Positions 14,207 through 18,505 of a DNA stretch of 18,505 nt are shown in pieces. Below the pieces are notes generated by a model that saw only the letters and a list, made by a program, of their open reading frames with translations, was not told where the DNA came from and did not search any database. The translations under genes and the position numbers were made by a program. This stretch comes from Treponema sp. (GTDB lineage Bacteria; Spirochaetota; Spirochaetia; Treponematales; Treponemataceae), in assembly GCA_018384055.1 (NCBI GenBank), contig JAHAZL010000076.1:1-18505 (forward strand). Direction: 5' to 3'. Each line of letters starts with the position of its first letter. Position 1 is the stretch's first letter.

Positions 14207-14954
14207 TGAAATCATCAGGGTTGATCACCTTAAAAAATCCTTCGGCGATTTTGAAGTACTTAAGGACATTTCTTTTTCTCTTCATCGGGGTGAAGTTCTT
14301 GGAATCATCGGTCCGAGCGGAAGCGGAAAATCTACTTTGCTCAGGTGCATCTGCCAGCTTGAAACCGTTACAGGCGGAACCGTAAACATCTGCGGAAGAA
14401 ACCTTGTTGAAAACGGAATCTATGCCGATAAAAACACCCAGCGTGCAATCGGGCTCGACATCGGACTTGTTTTCCAGAACTTCAATCTGTTTCCGCATTT
14501 TTCTGTTTTAAGAAACATTACTGAGGCACAGCGCATTGTCCTTGGAAAATCAAAGGAAGAGTCTGAAGCCGTTGCCATGGAACTTCTTAAGAAGATGGGG
14601 CTTGAAGCAAAGGCCAACAGCTATCCTTGCGAACTTTCAGGCGGACAGCAGCAGCGCGTTTCCATTGCCCGTGCCCTTGCACTTAAGCCGCAGGTGCTTT
14701 TCTTTGACGAACCTACATCTGCTTTGGATCCAGAACTGACGGGAGAAATTCTTGCCGTAATCCGCGAACTTGCAAAGGAAAAAATGACAATGGTAATCGT
14801 TACCCACGAAATGTCTTTTGCACGCGATACAAGCGACCATCTTATTTTCATGGACGGCGGTTTAATCGTAGAGCAAGGAAATCCAGTTGAACTCATAAAC
14901 AATCCAAAGGAAGAAAGGACGATTCAATTCCTTAAGAGATTCAACGATAAATAA
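14190..14954 (+). CDS. Amino-acid ABC transporter ATP-binding protein
   Basis: A 254-residue ATPase of the GlnQ/HisP class. Walker A GPSGSGKST is near residues 37-45. The Q-loop is in GLVFQNFNLFPHFSVLRNI, the signature is LSGGQQQRVSIARAL, Walker B and the D-loop are VLFFDEPTSALDPE, and the switch histidine is in VTHEMSFARD. It powers import with the permease just upstream. No ATG is available near the conserved start; TTG 14190 is preferred because CGGAG (14178-14182) is well placed, and this start overlaps the permease gene by 17 bases, implying translational coupling. An upstream TTG at 14169 is the alternative. An 84-codon gene follows after 12 bases. Confidence 0.94.
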   Translation: MTTTNNEIIRVDHLKKSFGDFEVLKDISFSLHRGEVLGIIGPSGSGKSTLLRCICQLETVTGGTVNICGRNLVENGIYADKNTQRAIGLDIGLVFQNFNLFPHFSVLRNITEAQRIVLGKSKEESEAVAMELLKKMGLEAKANSYPCELSGGQQQRVSIARALALKPQVLFFDEPTSALDPELTGEILAVIRELAKEKMTMVIVTHEMSFARDTSDHLIFMDGGLIVEQGNPVELINNPKEERTIQFLKRFNDK

Positions 14955-14966
14955 AAGGAGATTTAT

Positions 14967-15221
14967 ATGGTAAACATTTTTTCATTTCCAGGTTCGGGTA
15001 AAAAGGCAGAAAACAGTTCAGAAGAAAAGACAACAACTTTTGAATATGAAAAGCTTGTAGGCAAAATCTGCCATTCAAAGGAATTCTGCAAGACAGGCAT
15101 GATTCTTGCCGTTAAAAAGGATGCCAAGGACAGAATTCAGTATCTGGTCTCTGATGTTGATGCAGGTCTTGGTCTTATCAGCGACAAGGATCTTCTTGAA
15201 AAGTGGGACATTGAAGACTAG
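14967..15221 (+). CDS. Small conserved-looking protein of unknown function
   Basis: An 84-residue soluble protein that I do not recognise. The first 20 residues are polar with a glycine-serine stretch (FPGSGKKAENSSEEK), followed by a compact part with two cysteines (ICHSKEFCKTG), a predicted strand pair (MILAVKKDAKDRIQYLVSDV) and an acidic end (LEKWDIED). No membrane segment or signal is seen. It is real by its start: AAAGGAG 6 bases before the ATG, and 12 bases after the ATPase stop, so it is probably co-transcribed with the ABC importer. The reading frame and codon usage match its neighbours. The cysteine pair five residues apart could bind metal, but nothing else supports this. Confidence 0.7.
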   Translation: MVNIFSFPGSGKKAENSSEEKTTTFEYEKLVGKICHSKEFCKTGMILAVKKDAKDRIQYLVSDVDAGLGLISDKDLLEKWDIED

Positions 15222-15274
15222 TTCCGAAAATTACAATAAACCATTGTGACTGAAGGTATATAGTAATCAAAACG

Positions 15275-15337
15275 AAGGCGTTTTATGCACGGACGGAATT
15301 TCCATTCTGTTCTGGTATAAAACGCCTTTCTTTTTTT
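15275..15337 (+). terminator. Intrinsic terminator in the asnB leader
   Basis: The 12-bp stem 15275-15286/15317-15328 is followed directly by TTCTTTTTTT. The loop is long for a plain terminator and contains its own small hairpin and an ORF, which is why I read it as an attenuator and not as the end of the upstream operon. Confidence 0.6.
15285..15320 (+). CDS. Possible leader peptide before asnB
   Basis: ATG to TAA, 11 codons (MHGRNFHSVLV), starting inside the 5' arm of the attenuator stem and stopping inside the 3' arm. GAAGG lies 6-7 bases before the ATG. It includes one Asn codon. A ribosome on this ORF would melt the terminator stem. Too short to be sure by itself; the equivalent ATG in the gltB leader is the support. 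Confidence 0.3.
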   Translation: MHGRNFHSVLV

Positions 15338-15359
15338 GTACTTTAACGGGGGTTACAAT

Positions 15360-17114
15360 ATGTGTGGATTTGTTGGAGCATTTGATCTTGCCAGTGGAAG
15401 CAAGCCAATAGAAGAAGGACTTAAGGAACAGCTTCGTTCCCAGGTTCTTGAAATGTCAAAGAAGATTCGTCACCGTGGTCCGGACTGGAGCGGTGTTTAT
15501 ACAGGCGACAATGCAATTCTTTCACATGAACGCCTTGCCATCGTTGACCCATTCAGCGGAAAGCAGCCTCTTGTCAGCGATGACAGAAAAATCATCCTTG
15601 CTGCAAACGGTGAAATCTACAACCACAAGGAAATCCGCAGTGAATTTGCCGGAAAGTATGAATTCCAGACAGGTTCAGACTGTGAAGCAATCCTTCCTTT
15701 ATATAAGAAATATCGTGACAGTGGAAAGTTCGAGGAGATGATTGAAAAACTTTCAGGCATCTTCGCTTTTGCCCTTTATGATTCTGAAAAAGACATGTAC
15801 CTTATTTCCCGTGATGAAATCGGTGTTGTTCCCCTTTATCAGGGCTGGGACAAGGATGGCCGCTATTATGTTGCTTCGGAACTTAAGGCTCTTGAAGGAC
15901 ACTGCATTACAATAGAAGAATTCCCTAACGGATGCTATTACTGGTCAGGTGATGAAAAGCCTACAAGATGGTACAAACGCGATTGGGAAAGCTACGATGC
16001 CGTAAAGGATGCCCCTTGCGCAACTGATGACAAGGGTGAATTGATTGATCCTTCTGTAATTGCAAAGGTTCGTGACGGGCTTGAAAGTGCGGTTAAGGCT
16101 CAGCTTATGTCCGATGTTCCTTACGGCGTTTTGCTTTCGGGCGGTCTTGATTCAACTGTAATTGCCGCAATCACACAGAAGTTTGCTAAGAAGCGTGTAG
16201 AAACAGGTTCCCTCAAGGATGCCTGGTGGCCACAGCTCCATTCATTTGCAGTTGGTCTTGAAGGTTCTCCTGACCTTATTGCTGCAAAAAAAGCGGCGGA
16301 TTATATCGGCACTGTTCATCATGAAATTCACTTTACAGTTCAGGAAGCACTGGATGCCCTTGAAGATGTTATCTATCATATTGAAAGCTACGACATTACA
16401 ACTGTTCGTGCTTCAACACCAATGTACCTTTTGGCCCGTGCAATCAAGGCAATGGGAATCAAGATGGTTCTTTCGGGCGAAGGAAGCGATGAACTTTTTG
16501 GCGGCTACCTTTATTTCCACAAGGCTCCAGACGCAAAGGAATTTCACGAAGAACTTGTTCGCAAGATGAGCAAACTTCATCTTTACGACTGCCTCCGTGC
16601 AAACAAATCCCTGATGGCCTGGGGTATCGAAGGCCGCGTTCCTTTCCTCCACAAGGAATTCATCGACATTGCCATGAGATTGAATCCGACGGACAAAATG
16701 AGCATCAAGCTTCCAAATGGAAAGCAGCGCATTGAAAAGTGGATTGTCCGCAAGGCTTTTGAAGACATTCTTCCTCCAGATGTATGCTGGAGACAGAAGG
16801 AACAGTTCAGCGACGGTGTAGGCTACAGCTGGATTGATACACTCAAGGAAATGACAAACCAGAAGGTTAGCGATGTAGAATTTGCACAGAGGGAAAAGAG
16901 ATTCCCTGTAAACACGCCTTCCACAAAAGAAGAATATTTCTACCGTGAAATCTACGAGAAGCTTTTCCCAAGCCCAACAGCCGCTTTGTGTCCTCCTCAT
17001 GAAGCCGGAGTTGCCTGCTCGACAGCCAAAGCCCTTGAATGGGACGAAGCATGGAAATCTTCTAACGAACCGTCTGGAAGAGCAATTTCAGGAGTTCATG
17101 ATCAGGCTTACTGA
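15360..17114 (+). CDS. asnB: Asparagine synthase, glutamine-hydrolysing
   Basis: A 584-residue AsnB that makes asparagine from aspartate, ATP and glutamine. The start MCGFVGAFDL fixes the ATG, because Cys2 must become the N-terminal nucleophile of the class II glutaminase domain. RHRGPDWSG, HERLAIVDP, ANGEIYNH and GSDCEAIL follow in the expected order. The synthetase half has the PP-loop LLSGGLDST (about 256-265) and GEGSDELFGGYLYF. The C-terminus VACSTAKALEWDEAW with SGRAISGVH resembles the AsnB of enterobacteria. The ribosome binding site is GGGGG 7 bases before the ATG, in a GGGGTTAC context shared with gltB. Expression is probably controlled by the attenuator leader. Confidence 0.96.
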   Translation: MCGFVGAFDLASGSKPIEEGLKEQLRSQVLEMSKKIRHRGPDWSGVYTGDNAILSHERLAIVDPFSGKQPLVSDDRKIILAANGEIYNHKEIRSEFAGKYEFQTGSDCEAILPLYKKYRDSGKFEEMIEKLSGIFAFALYDSEKDMYLISRDEIGVVPLYQGWDKDGRYYVASELKALEGHCITIEEFPNGCYYWSGDEKPTRWYKRDWESYDAVKDAPCATDDKGELIDPSVIAKVRDGLESAVKAQLMSDVPYGVLLSGGLDSTVIAAITQKFAKKRVETGSLKDAWWPQLHSFAVGLEGSPDLIAAKKAADYIGTVHHEIHFTVQEALDALEDVIYHIESYDITTVRASTPMYLLARAIKAMGIKMVLSGEGSDELFGGYLYFHKAPDAKEFHEELVRKMSKLHLYDCLRANKSLMAWGIEGRVPFLHKEFIDIAMRLNPTDKMSIKLPNGKQRIEKWIVRKAFEDILPPDVCWRQKEQFSDGVGYSWIDTLKEMTNQKVSDVEFAQREKRFPVNTPSTKEEYFYREIYEKLFPSPTAALCPPHEAGVACSTAKALEWDEAWKSSNEPSGRAISGVHDQAY

Positions 17115-17180
17115 TATGTGGATAAAGTTCCGTTTTTTACAATGATAATATTCCTTAATTCAATAGTATATTATACAAAC

Positions 17181-17252
17181 AAAGACGTTTTATGAGAAGG
17201 CAGACCGTGTTTATTTAAAGATGGCCTGTAATCTTGTAAAGCGTCTTTTTTA
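17181..17252 (+). terminator. Intrinsic terminator in the gltB leader
   Basis: The stem 17181-17192/17237-17248 runs into a T-tract (17246-17251), then ATTTT. It also serves as the only terminator-like structure after asnB, so a role as the asnB terminator cannot be excluded. Confidence 0.55.
17192..17218 (+). CDS. Possible leader peptide before gltB
   Basis: ATG to TAA, 8 codons (MRRQTVFI), with its ATG exactly aligned to that of the asnB leader ORF in the shared GTTTTATG. It holds one Gln codon. Its ribosome binding site is weak (AAAGA). It could equally be chance. Confidence 0.25.
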   Translation: MRRQTVFI

Positions 17253-17276
17253 TTTTGCGGAAATAGGGGTTACGTT

Positions 17277-18505
17277 ATGAAAACACTTTATGAGCCACAG
17301 TTTGAACACGATGCATGCGGTATCGGTGCAGTAGTCAATATTGATGGCAAGCAGACGCACAAGATTGTAGACAATGCTCTTTCCATTGTAGAAAAACTTG
17401 AACATCGTGCAGGTAAGGATGCCACCGGAGAAACTGGAGACGGTGTTGGAATCCTTGTGCAGATAGCCCATGTCTTTTTTAAGAAAGAAGCAGAAAGAAT
17501 CGGAATAAAACTTGGAGAAGAAAGGGACTACGGTATCGGTATGTTCTTCTTCCCACAGGACAACTATATCAGGGCTCAGGCAAAGAAAATGCTTGAAACC
17601 CTTTGTGAAAAAGAAGGGTTGAAATTCCTTGGCTGGCGCGAAGTTCCTGTACGTGAGAACGTGCTCGGTAAAACTGCACATGACTGCATGCCTGCAATCT
17701 GGCAGTGTTTCATTGAACGTCCTTCTGATGTAGAAAAGGGAATTGCCTTTGACAGAAAGCTTTATGTTGTTAGACGTGAATTTGAGCATACATCATTTGA
17801 TACATACGTTTGTTCTATGAGCAGCCGTACAATTGTTTATAAGGGAATGTTCCTTGTAAAGCAGCTCAGAACTTTCTACACTGATCTTCAGTCATCTGAG
17901 TATGTTTCTTCACTTGCTCTTGTTCACTCACGCTTCTCTACAAATACTCAGCCGTCATGGAAGCGTGCTCATCCAAACAGATTCATTGCACATAACGGTG
18001 AAATAAATACAATCCGCGGTAATGCAGACAGAATGCTTGCTCGTGAAGAGACAATTTCATCTCCAGTATTCAGCGAAGAAAAAATCCGCGAGATCCTTCC
18101 TGCTGTAGACACAACAGGTTCAGATTCGGCAATGCTGGACAATACTTTGGAATTCCTTGTAATGAACGGAATGCCGCTTCCACTTGCAGTCATGATCTGT
18201 ATTCCTGAACCATGGAAACATGATGACACTATGGATCCACGCAAGAAGGATTTCTACCACTACTGGGCAACAATGATGGAGCCTTGGGATGGACCTGCAG
18301 CAATTCTTTTTTCTGATGGTGATGTTGTTGGTGCAACTCTTGACCGCAACGGTCTCCGCCCAAGCCGCTACTACATTACTAAAGACAATGAACTTATCCT
18401 TTCTTCTGAAGTTGGTGTTCTTGATATTCCTGAAAGCCAGATTGTAAAGAAGAGCCGTCTTATGCCAGGACGCATTCTTCTTGTTGATACAAAGCAGAAG
18501 AAACT
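17277..18505 (+). CDS. gltB: Glutamate synthase large subunit (3' end outside window)
   Basis: The first 409 codons of a protein that should be about 1500 residues; the frame is open to the window edge. The N-terminal class II glutaminase domain is complete enough to be sure: after a 13-residue leader, FEHDACGIGAV supplies the catalytic Cys14, which is exposed after propeptide removal. Then come KLEHRAGKDATGETGDGVG, HSRFSTNTQPSWKRAHPNR, IAHNGEINTIRGN, TGSDSAMLDNTLEFL, and DGPAAILFSDG...GATLDRNGLRPSRYY, the standard GltB order. It makes glutamate from 2-oxoglutarate and glutamine with reducing equivalents from a small subunit or ferredoxin. AGGGG stands 7 bases before the ATG. Confidence 0.96.
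   Translation, partial: MKTLYEPQFEHDACGIGAVVNIDGKQTHKIVDNALSIVEKLEHRAGKDATGETGDGVGILVQIAHVFFKKEAERIGIKLGEERDYGIGMFFFPQDNYIRAQAKKMLETLCEKEGLKFLGWREVPVRENVLGKTAHDCMPAIWQCFIERPSDVEKGIAFDRKLYVVRREFEHTSFDTYVCSMSSRTIVYKGMFLVKQLRTFYTDLQSSEYVSSLALVHSRFSTNTQPSWKRAHPNRFIAHNGEINTIRGNADRMLAREETISSPVFSEEKIREILPAVDTTGSDSAMLDNTLEFLVMNGMPLPLAVMICIPEPWKHDDTMDPRKKDFYHYWATMMEPWDGPAAILFSDGDVVGATLDRNGLRPSRYYITKDNELILSSEVGVLDIPESQIVKKSRLMPGRILLVDTKQKK

Larger units (their letters stand above)
15257..15337 (+). promoter_or_regulatory. asnB leader: promoter and predicted attenuator RNA
   Basis: A TATA-type -10 (TATATAGT, 15257-15264, no clear -35) is followed after about 7 bases by AACGAAGGCGTTTTATG (15271-15287). 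The gltB leader has the same 17 bases with two changes. The leader folds as a 12-bp perfect stem, AAGGCGTTTTAT (15275-15286) with ATAAAACGCCTT (15317-15328), enclosing a 30-base loop that holds a second hairpin, ACGGAAT-TTCC-ATTCTGT (one G-U). A U-rich run follows. Premature termination here would control asnB. The trigger may be translation of the enclosed small ORF, a bound protein or a ligand. Confidence 0.6.
17167..17252 (+). promoter_or_regulatory. gltB leader: promoter and predicted attenuator RNA
   Basis: TATATTAT (17167-17174, no clear -35) is followed by AACAAAGACGTTTTATG (17178-17194), matching the asnB leader in 15 of 17 positions. The stem is AAAGACGTTTTA (17181-17192) with TAAAGCGTCTTT (17237-17248), 12 bp with one U-G. 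At the position where asnB has a G-C pair (15278/15325), gltB has A-U (17185/17244), a compensatory change. The enclosed loop is 44 bases and differs in sequence from that of asnB. Confidence 0.6.

Noticed and set aside
15287..15316. Glutamine riboswitch (glnA RNA) in the asnB leader
   Set aside because: GGACGGAA occurs, as in part of that motif, but the remaining conserved bases and junction are not seen, and the gltB leader lacks GGACGGAA.
15275..15328. ANTAR-type two-hairpin antitermination site
   Set aside because: That motif needs two hairpins with hexaloops carrying A at 1 and G at 4; the hairpin here has a TTCC tetraloop and no second one is seen.

Overview
The window reads as chromosomal DNA of a low-to-medium GC, anaerobic, fermentative bacterium. 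A host-associated spirochaete of the Treponema type is my best guess. The supports are hydE/hydG/hydF ([FeFe] hydrogenase maturation), a stand-alone U32 protein, an amino-acid ABC importer, asnB and gltB, many short AT-rich intergenic repeats, and an apparent integron attC site (integrons are known in Treponema denticola). The species cannot be fixed by eye.

Layout. (1) 3-295: the 3' end of a VapC-type PIN toxin gene, followed by a structure that folds like an integron attC recombination site; this looks like the last cassette of an array whose remainder lies to the left. (2) 314-3979: a MATE efflux pump, a YitT membrane protein, an internally deleted HAD phosphatase on the minus strand, and a DUF2971 protein. 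(3) 4057-6824: a large U32-family protein on the plus strand meets ssb on the minus strand; the two genes share a CTAG at their stop codons. (4) 6936-10594, minus strand: hydE, hydG, hydF, with no hydrogenase structural gene in view. (5) 10720-12544: a DtxR/MntR-type metal regulator, divergent from hydE, then argH. (6) 12552-12651: a three-unit palindromic repeat. (7) 12685-15221: a polar amino-acid ABC importer (binding protein, permease, ATPase) with an AT-rich hairpin between binding protein and permease, then a small unknown gene. (8) 15257-18505: asnB and the 5' part of gltB, each behind a near-identical structured leader.

How the genes work together. The right half is nitrogen-oriented: amino-acid uptake, arginine biosynthesis, asparagine synthesis and glutamate synthesis. 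The most interesting item is the pair of leaders before asnB and gltB. Both place a TATA-type -10 about 10 bases before a 17-base block with only two differences. Both then have a short ATG-initiated ORF at the same place, and a 12-bp terminator stem whose one changed base pair is compensated (G-C to A-U). This looks like one attenuation device used twice for glutamine-dependent enzymes.

A second pattern is that four genes (the HAD gene, the U32 gene, hydG and hydE) have a -10 hexamer ending 6-7 bases before the start codon and no Shine-Dalgarno sequence, which predicts leaderless mRNAs. The other genes have ordinary ribosome binding sites.
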